Positions 1 to 8,280 of a DNA stretch of 54,343 bases are shown in pieces (positions within the stretch are counted from its first letter, which is position 1; each line of letters begins with the position of its first letter). This DNA comes from Clostridiales bacterium (GTDB lineage Bacteria; Bacillota; Clostridia; Christensenellales; Aristaeellaceae), in the NCBI GenBank assembly GCA_012837965.1, contig DUQF01000002.1, positions 1-54,343 of the forward strand. The letters are read 5' to 3'. Below the pieces are notes generated by a model. The model saw nothing but the letters and a program-made list of their open reading frames with translations. It made no database searches and was not told where the DNA came from. Both the position numbers and the translations under genes were made by a program.

Positions 1-179
1 CCATGCCTTTGAGCAAAGCTAAGAAGGGATTGCCTGTACTTCATGTCTTGAGTTATACTGCTCATGGAGAAAGAGTTCCTTTCGAATTATTTGTTTAGCA
101 ACAACATTCTATCATGAGAACTCTTTCTCTTTCCTTTTTCCTCCTAAACTTCTACTCAGTGTCCAAGATGTATGGTACT
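1..179. other. Left edge, no confident gene; inverted repeat
   Basis: No gene can be supported here. A frame open from the window edge ends in a stop at 96-98 and could be the tail of a gene cut by the window, but about 31 codons without a recognisable motif do not prove it. A perfect 12-bp inverted repeat (67-78 and 118-129) separated by 39 bases spans the end of that frame. It may be a weak terminator or the relic of a mobile-element end; there is no clear T-tract. Confidence 0.3.
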
Positions 180-215
180 CCTACACGCAGAGGGCGCGAA
201 GCTTTTGTTTTTCTA

Positions 216-245
216 TTGACTTGCGCCTCGTTTTAGCCCTATAAT
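216..245 (+). promoter_or_regulatory. Sigma-A promoter of duplicated copy 1
   Basis: TTGACT (216-221), an 18-base spacer and TATAAT (240-245). The same promoter with nearly identical flanks lies at 1859-1888 in front of the intact malic enzyme gene, so it belongs to the duplicated block. Transcription from here would run through the malic-enzyme remnant into the first AEC carrier gene. Confidence 0.75.
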
Positions 246-370
246 CGTTTTAGATTTAGAGGTTTGAAAGTTTATTCAAGTATGTATGCTTTAAGCAGAT
301 GCTCCTCGTATGAAGCCTATGAAGCTTTCGTATTCAGATTTTTCAGAACAAAAAACGCGAAAAAACCACA

Positions 371-745
371 TTGAACTATGCAAAGAAAAGCCTGAAGCTG
401 AGCGAAAAGCACCGTGGCAGGTTATACTATATTGCCTTTAAAATAGCCTTTTCTCACGCATCTTTTCCTCTTTGGCTGTGCCTGATTCAGTCGGAATAGG
501 ATCCACTATACCTGCTTCATCAGGCTTTGCCAAACAGAAAAATCCGCTGCGATAAAGAGGCTATTCCAAAAGTAACATAGCATTAGAGATCAATTCCGTT
601 ATTTCCATCACCAACCATGAGGAGCTGTCTACCGCCTACACACCCGGCGTTGCTCGCTCTACCGCCGCGCTCACAAAAACAAGGCCGATGCTTGCCGCCA
701 CACCATCAAGGCACGCGCGGTTGTTGTCGTTTCAGATGGAACGGC
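371..745 (+). pseudogene. Remnant of a duplicated malic enzyme gene
   Basis: A damaged second copy of the malic enzyme gene at 2013-3194. It begins with the same TTG codon (371), followed by the codons for the first ~17 residues. About 160 bases of unrelated sequence (~416-577) then interrupt it, and similarity resumes at ~579 (NPVISITN region) and runs to the SDGTA codons near 735-745. There it is fused, at a shared GGC triplet, to the T-tract that precedes the AEC gene. The equivalent of ~1.13 kb of the intact copy (about 2228-3355) is missing. The ribosome binding site present in copy 2 is also degraded. An open frame starting at 617 is out of the malic enzyme frame and is not a gene extension. 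Confidence 0.85.
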
Positions 746-763
746 TTTTCTTTTAGGAGGTCT

Positions 764-1708
764 ATGCAAAGTCTGCAATTGGCGCTCAACGCCGTTGTCC
801 CCATTCTCATATATCTTTTAATGGGGAGGGGGCTGAAAAGGTTTAATAAAATCAGCGAAACCACACGGTCGGAATTAAATAAAAACATCTATGTTTTTTG
901 TCTGCCGACGGTGTTGTTTTCCAACATTTATCATGCCAAGGAATTAGACAGAAGCCTTGTTCCCTACGTGCTGTTGCTGGCCTGTCTGACGATCCTGGCC
1001 CTTCTTTTGTGTCTTTTTTTACTTTCCCGAAAGTTCAAGGATAAAGCCAAATACACGACCATGACCCAGGGCATTTTTCGGGGCAATTCGCTTCTGTTCG
1101 CTGTGCCCATTAGCTTATCGGTAGTGGGCGAAGAGGGAGCCTCGCTTGCTTCAGTCGCCTTAGCTTTCTTGGTACCCCTTAACACAATGTGCGCCACCAT
1201 TTTTATGCAGATCATCAATTTGGGGCAAGTAGATAAGAAAAAGCTGGTGCTTGATGTGCTCAAAAATCCGCTGATCATAGGCGCCCTGTGCGCTTTTTTT
1301 CTGAAATTTGCCGGCCTTAAGTTGCCCAATGCCGTCACCGGCGTGATAAAGAGCATCGCTTCCCTGACCATGCCCCTTTCCCTTGTTGTGCTGGGCGCCG
1401 GCCTTACTTTTACCGATACCAAGAAGTATAAAACGGAGCTGTTTGTCGTGTGTCTTGGAAAATTGGTGCTTGTGCCGCTGATGTTTTTTCTCGCGACCAA
1501 ACTTTTTGGCTTTGGCCGTATGCATAGCACCGTTGCCCTGATTATCGCGGCTGTGCCTTCCGTGGTATCCAGCTATCAATACGCTGTGTATCTCAAGGGA
1601 GATGGGCCTTTGGCGGCTCAAATGGTGGCTACGACCAGTGTGTTTTCTATCGTAACGATTTTTTTCTGGATGTATTTTTTAAGCCTGCTCGGACTGGTAG
1701 GGGGATGA
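764..1708 (+). CDS. AEC family transporter (malate permease type), copy 1
   Basis: Predicted auxin-efflux-carrier (AEC) family secondary transporter of 314 residues with about ten hydrophobic segments. In bacteria this family includes malate/malonate permeases, and the neighbouring malic enzyme makes malate the likeliest substrate (inference). The start is the ATG at 764, 5 bases after AGGAGG (755-760); a longer frame to 617 only reads through pseudogene sequence. It is a paralogue of the gene at 3374-4318, over 80% identical by eye, with substitutions scattered through the membrane segments. Unlike copy 2 it is not preceded by the leader/terminator, because the deletion in the upstream pseudogene removed it, so its expression should follow the copy 1 promoter directly. 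Confidence 0.85.
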   Translation: MQSLQLALNAVVPILIYLLMGRGLKRFNKISETTRSELNKNIYVFCLPTVLFSNIYHAKELDRSLVPYVLLLACLTILALLLCLFLLSRKFKDKAKYTTMTQGIFRGNSLLFAVPISLSVVGEEGASLASVALAFLVPLNTMCATIFMQIINLGQVDKKKLVLDVLKNPLIIGALCAFFLKFAGLKLPNAVTGVIKSIASLTMPLSLVVLGAGLTFTDTKKYKTELFVVCLGKLVLVPLMFFLATKLFGFGRMHSTVALIIAAVPSVVSSYQYAVYLKGDGPLAAQMVATTSVFSIVTIFFWMYFLSLLGLVGG

Positions 1709-1858
1709 TTTTTCCTGCGACTGGCCAAAACTTGCTGTTGGCTTTTGTTTTCGATGAAAATTCGCTATTTTGTATTTACTGAGCTATAAGTAAAAGACTT
1801 GTAGCTCAATATGCATGGTACTCTACACAGCAGAGGGCGCGAAGCTTTTGTTTTTCTA

Positions 1859-1888
1859 TTGACTTGCGCCTCATTTTAGCCCTATAAT
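1859..1888 (+). promoter_or_regulatory. Sigma-A promoter of malic enzyme operon, copy 2
   Basis: TTGACT (1859-1864), an 18-base spacer and TATAAT (1883-1888), about 125 bases upstream of the TTG start. The ~45 bases upstream of the -35 are shared with copy 1 and mark the left edge of the duplicated unit. The intergenic stretch 1709-2012 contains nothing else recognisable. Confidence 0.75.
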
Positions 1889-2012
1889 AGTTTTAGATTT
1901 AGAGGTTTGAAAAATTATTCAAACATGTATGCTTTAAGCTGATGCTACCTGCATGAAGCCTGCATATTAAATTTTTCAGCCACAGACAATACAATAGAAG
2001 GAGGAAACTACA

Positions 2013-3194
2013 TTGGATTATGCAAAGAAAAGCCTGGAGCTGAGCGAAAAGCACCGTGGCAAGTTGGAGGTCAATCCCGTTATTTCCATTACCAACCGTG
2101 AGGAGCTGTCCACCGCTTACACACCCGGCGTTGCCGAGCCTTGCCGCCAGATTCACAAAAACAAGGCCGATGCTTACCGCTACACCATCAAGGCACGCAC
2201 GGTTGCGGTCGTTTCAGACGGTACGGCCGTTTTAGGTCTTGGCGATATTGGGCCTGAGGCTGCCATGCCTGTCATGGAAGGCAAGTGCTGCCTGTTCAAG
2301 GCTTTTGGCGGCGTTGACGCCTTCCCTATCTGCCTTGACACCAAAGACACCGAAGAAATTATTAAAACCATTAAATACCTTGCCCCCACCTTTGGCGGCA
2401 TCAACTTGGAAGACATTGCCGCTCCCCGCTGCTTCGAAATCGAAAAGCGTCTACAGGAAGAGTTGGATATTCCCGTTTTCCACGATGACCAGCACGGCAC
2501 AGCCATTGTCGTCGCGGCGGCTATGATCAACGCCCTGAAGGTCGTTAAGAAAAAGTGGGAGGATATTGAAATCGTCATCAACGGCGCGGGCGCCGCAGGC
2601 ATATCTATTGCGCAACTTCTGCTTCGGTTTAAGCCCAAGAACATTATTTTAGTGAACTCACAGGGCGCCCTTGTGGAAGGTATGGAGTGGATGAACCCCG
2701 CACAGGCGGAGATGGTAAAGGTTACCAACCATAACAAGGAAAAGGGCAAACTGGAAACCGTTATCAAGGGGAAAGACGTCTTTATCGGCGTATCCGTTCC
2801 CGGTGTGCTAAGCGCCCAGATGGTATCTACCATGGCCGAAAAAGCCATTGTCTTTGCCATGGCCAACCCCATCCCTGAAATCATGCCCGAGGAGGCCAAG
2901 AAAGGCGGCGCCGCCGTTATCGCGACCGGCCGCTCCGACTATCCCAATCAGGTGAACAATGTCTTGGTGTTTCCCGGCATCTTTAAGGGCGCCTTGCAGG
3001 TACAGGCTACCGCCATCACCGAGGAAATGAAACTGGGCGCGGCCCGTGCCATTGCTGCCCTCATTGATGAAAGCGAGCTTGGCCCCGAAAACATTATTCC
3101 CGATCCTTTTGATATGAGAGTGCCCGACGCCGTCGCGAATGAGGTGGCTTCTGTCGCGGAAAAGCTGGGCATTGCCCGTGCTCCCCGTAAATAA
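2013..3194 (+). CDS. NAD(P)-dependent malic enzyme
   Basis: Short bacterial malic enzyme (393 residues), oxidatively decarboxylating malate to pyruvate. Visible family motifs are YTPGVAEPC at 36-44 with the catalytic Tyr36, GDIGPEAAMPVMEGK ending in Lys91 (the catalytic lysine), NLEDIAAP with the metal-binding acidic pair at 133-134, HDDQHGT at 157-163, and the dinucleotide-binding GAGAAG at 191-196. The start is TTG at 2013 with AAGGAGG at 1998-2004; the remnant copy uses the same TTG. It is followed by a structured 170-base leader and an AEC carrier, which fits a malate uptake and fermentation unit. Cofactor preference cannot be read by eye. Confidence 0.93.
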   Translation: MDYAKKSLELSEKHRGKLEVNPVISITNREELSTAYTPGVAEPCRQIHKNKADAYRYTIKARTVAVVSDGTAVLGLGDIGPEAAMPVMEGKCCLFKAFGGVDAFPICLDTKDTEEIIKTIKYLAPTFGGINLEDIAAPRCFEIEKRLQEELDIPVFHDDQHGTAIVVAAAMINALKVVKKKWEDIEIVINGAGAAGISIAQLLLRFKPKNIILVNSQGALVEGMEWMNPAQAEMVKVTNHNKEKGKLETVIKGKDVFIGVSVPGVLSAQMVSTMAEKAIVFAMANPIPEIMPEEAKKGGAAVIATGRSDYPNQVNNVLVFPGIFKGALQVQATAITEEMKLGAARAIAALIDESELGPENIIPDPFDMRVPDAVANEVASVAEKLGIARAPRK

Positions 3195-3204
3195 AACGTA
3201 TGAC

Positions 3205-3364
3205 CCTTTGAGGGAAGCGACTGTTTGTACCCGACAGCAAAGGCTATGGAGCCTTAGTCCGGTTGCGTTCCTGTTGATCGGCAGCTTGATGATATCCACC
3301 TTGGGTGACCCGCTCTGAACAATTGATGCCCTGTCCACCCCAAAGCGGGCAGGGCTTTTCTTTT
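3205..3364 (+). promoter_or_regulatory. Structured leader with terminator before AEC copy 2
   Basis: The 170 bases between malic enzyme and carrier hold several possible stems. GGAAGCGAC near 3212 pairs with GTTGCGTTCC near 3262, enclosing the short perfect hairpin AAGGCT-ATGG-AGCCTT. A 9-bp GC-rich stem (3328-3336 with 3347-3355) followed by TTTTCTTTT (3356-3364) is a clear intrinsic terminator ending just before the AEC ribosome binding site. CCCGCT at 3309-3314 can instead pair with AGCGGG at 3344-3349, which would break the terminator. This is the layout of an attenuator or riboswitch. The GCAAAG-hairpin-GGTTGC order is faintly like the c-di-GMP-I (GEMM) core, but key positions differ and no class is assigned. 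Confidence 0.55.
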
Positions 3365-3373
3365 AGGAGGTCT

Positions 3374-4318
3374 ATGCAAAGTCTACAATTAGCAATTAAT
3401 GCCGTTGCCCCCATTCTCATGTATCTTTTGATGGGAAGGGGGCTAAAAAGGTTTAATAAAATCAGCGAAACCACACGGTCGGAATTAAACAAAATCATCT
3501 ATGCTTTTTGTCTGCCGACGGTGTTGTTTTCCAACATTTATCATGCCAAGGGATTGGACAGAAGCCTTGCTCCCTATGTGCTGTTGTTGTGCAGCCTGTC
3601 AATCTTGTCCATTCTTTTGAGCCTTTTGATTTTGTCCCGAAAAATTAAGGACAGGGCCAAACTTACCACCATGACCCAAGGCATTTTCAGGGGCAATTCG
3701 ATTCTGTTTGCCGTGCCTGTTTGCCTGTCGGTGTTGGGCGAAGAGGGTGCCGCGCTTGCCTCGGTCGCGGTAGCTTTTTTGGTACCCCTTTACACAATGA
3801 GCGCCACTATTTTCATGCAAACCATTAACTTGGGTCAGGTGGATAAAAAAAAATTAGCGCTTGATGTGCTCAAAAATCCGCTGATTGTTGGCGCTTTGTG
3901 CGCTTTTTTTCTTAGATTTATCGGCCTTAAGTTACCCAATGCTGTTACCGGCGTAATAAAAAGCATCGCCTCCCTGACCATGCCCCTTGCCCTTGTTGTG
4001 CTGGGCGCCGGCCTTACCTTTACCGATACCAAGAAGTATAAAAAAGAGCTGTTTGTCGTGTGTCTTGGAAAATTGGTGCTTTTGCCGCTGATGTTTTTTC
4101 TTGTAACCAAGCTCTTTGGCTTTGGGCGTATGCATAGCACCGTTGCCCTCATTATCGCGGCCGTGCCCACCGCCGTGTCCAGCTACCAGTTTGCCGTGTA
4201 CTTAAAGGGCGATGGCCCTTTGGCGGCGCAAATCGTGGCGGCGACCAGCGTGTTTTCCATCGTAACGATATTTCTTTGGATGTATTTTTTAAGCTTGTTT
4301 GGACTGATTGGAGGTTGA
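3374..4318 (+). CDS. AEC family transporter (malate permease type), copy 2
   Basis: Second AEC-family carrier, 314 residues and about ten membrane segments, paralogous to 764-1708 over its full length. The ATG at 3374 follows AGGAGG at 3365-3370, which begins directly after the T-tract of the leader terminator. Translation therefore depends on read-through or antitermination. The family is known for export or import of organic anions; malate is inferred from the malic enzyme upstream. Identity with copy 1 continues for about 15 bases past the stop codon, which marks the right end of the duplicated unit. Confidence 0.87.
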   Translation: MQSLQLAINAVAPILMYLLMGRGLKRFNKISETTRSELNKIIYAFCLPTVLFSNIYHAKGLDRSLAPYVLLLCSLSILSILLSLLILSRKIKDRAKLTTMTQGIFRGNSILFAVPVCLSVLGEEGAALASVAVAFLVPLYTMSATIFMQTINLGQVDKKKLALDVLKNPLIVGALCAFFLRFIGLKLPNAVTGVIKSIASLTMPLALVVLGAGLTFTDTKKYKKELFVVCLGKLVLLPLMFFLVTKLFGFGRMHSTVALIIAAVPTAVSSYQFAVYLKGDGPLAAQIVAATSVFSIVTIFLWMYFLSLFGLIGG

Positions 4319-4397
4319 TTTTTCCTGCGATAGCCCGAGTCATACCAAAGGAAGCCCGGAAAGCAGCGAATAATTTGATTAAATCAAAAAAATAATA

Positions 4398-4431
4398 GCG
4401 CCGCCAGATGTTTTTCGGCGGCGCTTTGTTG
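4398..4431. terminator. Bidirectional intrinsic terminator
   Basis: A perfect 8-bp stem, GCGCCGCC (4398-4405) with GGCGGCGC (4417-4424), has a T-rich tract on the plus side and, on the minus strand, TATTATTTTTTT. It separates the convergent AEC carrier and ABC permease genes and can serve both. Confidence 0.85.
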
Positions 4432-4445
4432 TTGGGTTATATTTC

Positions 4446-5195
4446 TTACACGCTTAGTTTCTTTTCCATAAGCGTTGCGGTTACCAAGTAGTTAATTAGA
4501 GAGAAAATGAGCATCAGCCCTGCTTGCCAGAGGAATCTTTGCATGGCCACAAAGTGCTCGGGCGACGCGATCCATTCGCTCAGCTTTGACTGAACAATGC
4601 TTAGCAAGATAAACAGCACAAAGGCGGCAGCCAAGTTCCATTTTCTTCCCGCGAACAGCGCCGTTGATACCACCGACGCCAAGAAAGCAATGGAGAGGTT
4701 GGCAATCCATCCGGAAACGATGCCAAAGGCCAGCGCTAAAAAAGTGGATACATTCATTGTGAGTTTTGGGTCAATCATGATAATGATTTGATTGACCATA
4801 CTGGTAACGATTTTTACGGTGTTGAAGTGCGCGTTGGCAAGCTCTAAATTTAAAACCCCCAAGGCAAAAAACACGCCCGCCAGCAGCATAAGGGATAGCC
4901 CGTTTTCCAACATTTTGGCGCCCAAGATTTTATAAGAGGAATGTGGTGTCATGTACAGCATATAACCCTGTTTGGTGTTCATGTCCCGGTGCAGAACCAG
5001 TACGCTTTGAATGCCGGCGTAGCTAAGCCCGCCGATGGCTAAAAGGACCAGAATCACAATGGATGTGCCCAGTACCTGGGTGTTTTTAAGCGCCAGCCCG
5101 ATTAAAAAGGCAAGCTGTGCCAGCATTGTTGCTCCTAAGATAGCCACCTTGGCAAAGATGGTCTTGCGCAGTTCGTATTTTAGCAAAGCCATCAT
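4446..5195 (-). CDS. ABC transporter permease (ABC-2 type)
   Basis: Integral membrane protein of 249 residues with about six hydrophobic segments and a short cytoplasmic N-terminus (MMALLKYELRKTIFAK), typical of permease halves of ABC-2/bacitracin-export-like systems. Its ATG overlaps the stop codon of the upstream ATP-binding gene by 4 bases (ATGA), so the two are translationally coupled and form one transporter. Substrate unknown. No two-component or GntR-type regulator is adjacent. Confidence 0.8.
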   Translation of the reverse strand: MMALLKYELRKTIFAKVAILGATMLAQLAFLIGLALKNTQVLGTSIVILVLLAIGGLSYAGIQSVLVLHRDMNTKQGYMLYMTPHSSYKILGAKMLENGLSLMLLAGVFFALGVLNLELANAHFNTVKIVTSMVNQIIIMIDPKLTMNVSTFLALAFGIVSGWIANLSIAFLASVVSTALFAGRKWNLAAAFVLFILLSIVQSKLSEWIASPEHFVAMQRFLWQAGLMLIFSLINYLVTATLMEKKLSV

Positions 5196-5902
5196 AGGGC
5201 CACCTCCTGATGCGCGGCGCCATAGATTTGCCGGTATTTATCGGCCATGGAAAGGCCGGTTTCCCGGCGCATGGTTTTCAAGTCCACGCAGTCAACCGCC
5301 TTGCCGTCTTTCATGTAAATGGCGCTGTTCGCGATGTCTTCCATTTCTTCCACCATGTGACTGGACAGGAGCAGCAGCTTGTCCCTCCCCGCCGCTTGCA
5401 TGACCAAATTTTTGATTTGGTCCCTTGCCAACAAATCGATGCCGTTGAAAGGCTCGTCCAGCATGTGGATTTGGGCGTTTCGCGCCAGGGTGATGGCCAC
5501 CTTGCTTTTGGCGGTCATGCCCGATGAGAGGGTTTTGACCTTCATTTTCACGTCTAATTCCAAATCGATTAGCATACGCTCATAATCAAGATAAGAAAAA
5601 TCTTCAAAGAAATCTTGGTAGTACTTGCCCGCGTCGCTTAAAGTCATCCACTGGTAAAAATAGCCTTCGGTGGGCATGTAAGCCACCATGGAACGGGTAC
5701 TGACCGAAACGGGCGCTCCGTCCACATAAATAGAGCCGCTGGTCGGCTTAACCAAACCGGCGGCCATTTTCATGAAAGTGGTTTTGCCCGAGCCGTTGGG
5801 GCCAAGCATGGCGTACACACGCCCGTTTTGCAGTTGCAGGTGGTCAATGTCCACCGCCCGCTTGCCAAGGTAAGCCTTGACAAGTTTATTTGCTTCAATC
5901 AC
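5192..5902 (-). CDS. ABC transporter ATP-binding protein
   Basis: Nucleotide-binding subunit of 236 residues. Walker A GPNGSGKTT lies near residues 34-42, the signature-like LSSGM near 124-128 and Walker B IHMLDEPFNGID near 146-157, followed by the switch histidine in LLLSSHMVEEM. The LSSGM signature in place of LSGGQ is common in exporters of the ABC-2 group. The start follows an AGGAGG-type site. It is the first gene of a two-gene operon with the overlapping permease. Confidence 0.9.
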   Translation of the reverse strand: MIEANKLVKAYLGKRAVDIDHLQLQNGRVYAMLGPNGSGKTTFMKMAAGLVKPTSGSIYVDGAPVSVSTRSMVAYMPTEGYFYQWMTLSDAGKYYQDFFEDFSYLDYERMLIDLELDVKMKVKTLSSGMTAKSKVAITLARNAQIHMLDEPFNGIDLLARDQIKNLVMQAAGRDKLLLLSSHMVEEMEDIANSAIYMKDGKAVDCVDLKTMRRETGLSMADKYRQIYGAAHQEVAL

Positions 5903-6030
5903 CCTTAGGTGCCTCCTTTTCTATCGGCATGTATCAGACGGTGGACTGCCAAAAGACAGACACCCATCATATAGTGTAGGGGAAGGTTTGTAAAAAGTTC
6001 TATCGTTTTATGTAAAACAAAAATGAATTT

Positions 6031-6858
6031 TTACACGTGCTTTTGTTTGAAGTGCTTGCTTAATCTATCCCTTGCTCCTTGCGCAAAGGCAAAGAGGCCG
6101 CCGCCAAGGAAAAAGGCGAACAGGTAGGTTAGCATAAACACGGCAAAAGAAGCGTTGCGGTCGATGGTATCAAATACCGGCAGGCTTGATATAAAATAGG
6201 GACTGATATAGAACATATCAAAAGTCTGACCGTTCAGCCGCCCGGCATTATAAACCACTATGTTTAACAGCTGAGCAATGCCCACAAAAATAAAAAACAC
6301 CTTGTAGCCGCCCAGAAAATCCTGCCGGGCATCTACCCGATTGCTTTCAAGCAGCCAAACGGATACAAACAGGGCGCCAATGTGCAAAAAGCTGGTGTGC
6401 ACGTTGATAAGAATCTCATTGGTAAAAACAGAATTGGGAACCAGGGCCACCATAATGGAAGCGATAGAGGTAAAATAGGCAAGATAAGCTCTAAGGTATG
6501 AACGCAGCCTGGATGACTTGACAAAGCTGTACAGTACGCACACATAGGCAGGTGTTGTGCATATTTGGAAGGGCGCGGAATACCACTGGTAACCAAAAAC
6601 GAGGCCTCCCGCCTCCGTAAATGTAAACGACCAGGAAAATTGTTTGAGGGTTTCTAAAATAAGCGCCGTCCAGCCGTAGATGGTAAAGACACGCTCGGTC
6701 ACTTTTTCGCCTTTGAGGCGCTTTAACGCCCACGCAAGCAATACGGCGGCAACCAACCAACTTATATGAAAGATACCCCAAGGCTCCGGCCTTGTCATCT
6801 CTGTTTTCAACAGTTTAATGAATGAAACCAACAACTTTCTTCCTTTCACACTCAACAA
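6031..6858 (-). CDS. YwaF/TIGR02206-like integral membrane protein
   Basis: 275-residue polytopic protein with about seven hydrophobic segments. The N-terminal WGIFHISWL motif near residues 27-35, the KQFSW segment and the aromatic, His-containing middle resemble the TIGR02206 (YwaF) membrane family, whose function is unknown. The TTG at 6858 has AGGGGA 8 bases upstream; TTG at 6837 (after AAAGGAAG) and ATG at 6798 are alternatives that would remove only a basic N-terminal tail. It is divergently arranged with the flavodoxin/ferredoxin gene. Confidence 0.6.
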   Translation of the reverse strand: MLSVKGRKLLVSFIKLLKTEMTRPEPWGIFHISWLVAAVLLAWALKRLKGEKVTERVFTIYGWTALILETLKQFSWSFTFTEAGGLVFGYQWYSAPFQICTTPAYVCVLYSFVKSSRLRSYLRAYLAYFTSIASIMVALVPNSVFTNEILINVHTSFLHIGALFVSVWLLESNRVDARQDFLGGYKVFFIFVGIAQLLNIVVYNAGRLNGQTFDMFYISPYFISSLPVFDTIDRNASFAVFMLTYLFAFFLGGGLFAFAQGARDRLSKHFKQKHV

Positions 6859-6903
6859 ATGTGTCCCCTAACCGGCACGCATCTATATCATACCCACTTT
6901 TCT

Positions 6904-6932
6904 TTGGAAAGTACAGGCTAATTTGGTATAAT
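6904..6932 (+). promoter_or_regulatory. Promoter of EFR1-type ferredoxin operon
   Basis: TTGGAA (6904-6909), a 17-base spacer and TATAAT (6927-6932), 27 bases before the ATG at 6960. It lies in the divergent region with the YwaF-like gene. Confidence 0.6.
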
Positions 6933-6959
6933 AAACGGAACAACCATAAGGAGGTTCAG

Positions 6960-7706
6960 ATGATTTACTATTTTTCCGGCACAGGCAACAGCCGCCGCGT
7001 TGCGAACACCTTGGCAGAGGCGCTTTCGGTAGAAGCGGTAGACGTTGGGCAGCTGATTAAAAACGGGGAAAGCCATGACGCTTCGCTTTATTCTGGGCCT
7101 TATGTGTTTGTGTCGCCCACCTATGCTTGGCGTATCCCCCGCCTGTTTGAAAAGTGGATTAAAGAAACGCCGTGGAGCCTTGGGCAGAAGGCCTATTTTG
7201 TGATGACCTGCGGCGATGATATCGGGGCGGCGGGGCAATATTTGGCAAAGCTATGCCAAGACATTGGCCTTGAATTTTATGGCGTTAGCCCTGTTGTAAT
7301 GCCTGAAAACTACTTGGCCGTTTTTCCGGTGCCCGATCAAAAGCTTTCCGACGCTTTGGTGAGAAAGGGCGTTAAGAAAGCCAAGCATTTGGCCGATATT
7401 ATCAAAGGCGGGCATCCCATTTTAATGACGGGCTACTCCAAAATGGATAGGTTCAAAAGCGGCATTGTTAATGCCTGCTTTTACCCGCTGATTGTGGGCG
7501 ACCTGTTTTTCAGGTCAGGCAATGACTGCAATTCCTGCGGCACCTGTGAAAGGGTGTGCGTGCTGAATAACATCAGCCTTGAAAACGGGCGTCCCAAGTG
7601 GCACCATAACTGCACCCACTGCATGGCCTGCATCGCAAGGTGCCCCCAGCAGTGCATTGAGTATGGCCTTTTGAGTAAAGGAAAAAGGCGGCACTATCTT
7701 GATTGA
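6960..7706 (+). CDS. EFR1-type flavodoxin-ferredoxin fusion protein
   Basis: 248-residue protein combining an N-terminal flavodoxin-like FMN domain (YYFSGTGNSRRVA at 3-15 is the phosphate-binding loop) with a C-terminal pair of [4Fe-4S] clusters: CNSCGTCERVC at about 184-194 and CTHCMACIARCPQQC at about 211-225. This matches the EFR1 family of clostridial electron-transfer proteins. It is cytosolic and probably moves electrons between reduced ferredoxin and a partner enzyme (inference). The start ATG at 6960 has AAGGAGG at 6948-6954; an earlier in-frame ATG at 6822 lies upstream of the promoter and is rejected. It overlaps the following GNAT gene by 8 bases. Confidence 0.9.
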   Translation: MIYYFSGTGNSRRVANTLAEALSVEAVDVGQLIKNGESHDASLYSGPYVFVSPTYAWRIPRLFEKWIKETPWSLGQKAYFVMTCGDDIGAAGQYLAKLCQDIGLEFYGVSPVVMPENYLAVFPVPDQKLSDALVRKGVKKAKHLADIIKGGHPILMTGYSKMDRFKSGIVNACFYPLIVGDLFFRSGNDCNSCGTCERVCVLNNISLENGRPKWHHNCTHCMACIARCPQQCIEYGLLSKGKRRHYLD

Positions 7707-8241
7707 GTGCGGAAAGGCCAAAAGGGCGAAGGATCTTATCTTTCGGTCGGCGACCATGGACGATTTTGCGGCAGTAAAAGAGCTCTATGGCGCCGTTGTT
7801 CAACACATGCGCCAAAACGGCCTTTTTATTTGGAACGAACACTACCCGGTAGAAGTTTTGCGTGAGGATATCCAAAAGGGGCGGCTTTATCTCCTGTGTG
7901 AGGGAAAAACGCCCCTTTGCGCTTGCGCCATTTTTCCTGTGCGAACGCCTTTTGAGGGCGTTATCTGGGAAGATAATCCCGCCCTGTATATGTGGCGGCT
8001 GGCCGTGCACCCTGCACATCTGCGCAAAAGCCTTGGAAAAACCATGGTGAAACACCTAAAAAACTTAACCAAGAAGCAGGGGTATCCCCTCCTGCGCCTG
8101 CTGGTTGTGGACTGTAACCAACCCGCCCACGCCTTTTACCAAAACCTTGGCTTCACAAAAAAAGAAGGCAGCTATCAAGACATAGTGAACGGCAAACTGC
8201 TTATTGAATATGGGTATGAGTACAGGGTGCAGGAAGAATGA
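7699..8241 (+). CDS. GNAT family N-acetyltransferase
   Basis: 180-residue GNAT-fold protein. The IFRSATMDDFAAVKELY beginning, the WRLAVHPAHLRKSLGKTMV segment (the acetyl-CoA-binding motif A region, here with a less typical RKSLGK loop) and the C-terminal NQPAHAFYQNLGFTKK are characteristic. The acceptor is unknown. The TTG start at 7699 overlaps the upstream gene by 8 bases, suggesting coupling; the ATG at 7756 would cut off the first beta strand. A hairpin at 8281-8308 closes the unit. Confidence 0.82.
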   Translation: MIECGKAKRAKDLIFRSATMDDFAAVKELYGAVVQHMRQNGLFIWNEHYPVEVLREDIQKGRLYLLCEGKTPLCACAIFPVRTPFEGVIWEDNPALYMWRLAVHPAHLRKSLGKTMVKHLKNLTKKQGYPLLRLLVVDCNQPAHAFYQNLGFTKKEGSYQDIVNGKLLIEYGYEYRVQEE

Positions 8242-8280
8242 AAGGTCAGCTGACTTTTGGCAAACGCCCTTGATACGATA

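Noticed and set aside
3..98. Short plus-strand frame at the left window edge
   Set aside because: It may be the end of a truncated gene, but 31 codons without a motif are not enough to call it.
617..763. A 49-codon extension in front of the first AEC gene
   Set aside because: It reads through the malic enzyme remnant in the wrong frame; the ATG at 764 has a proper ribosome binding site and matches the second copy.
3205..3364. 6S RNA or T-box leader
   Set aside because: The closing stem of 6S RNA has no 5' partner, and the T-box TGGNACCGCG core and a specifier loop are missing.
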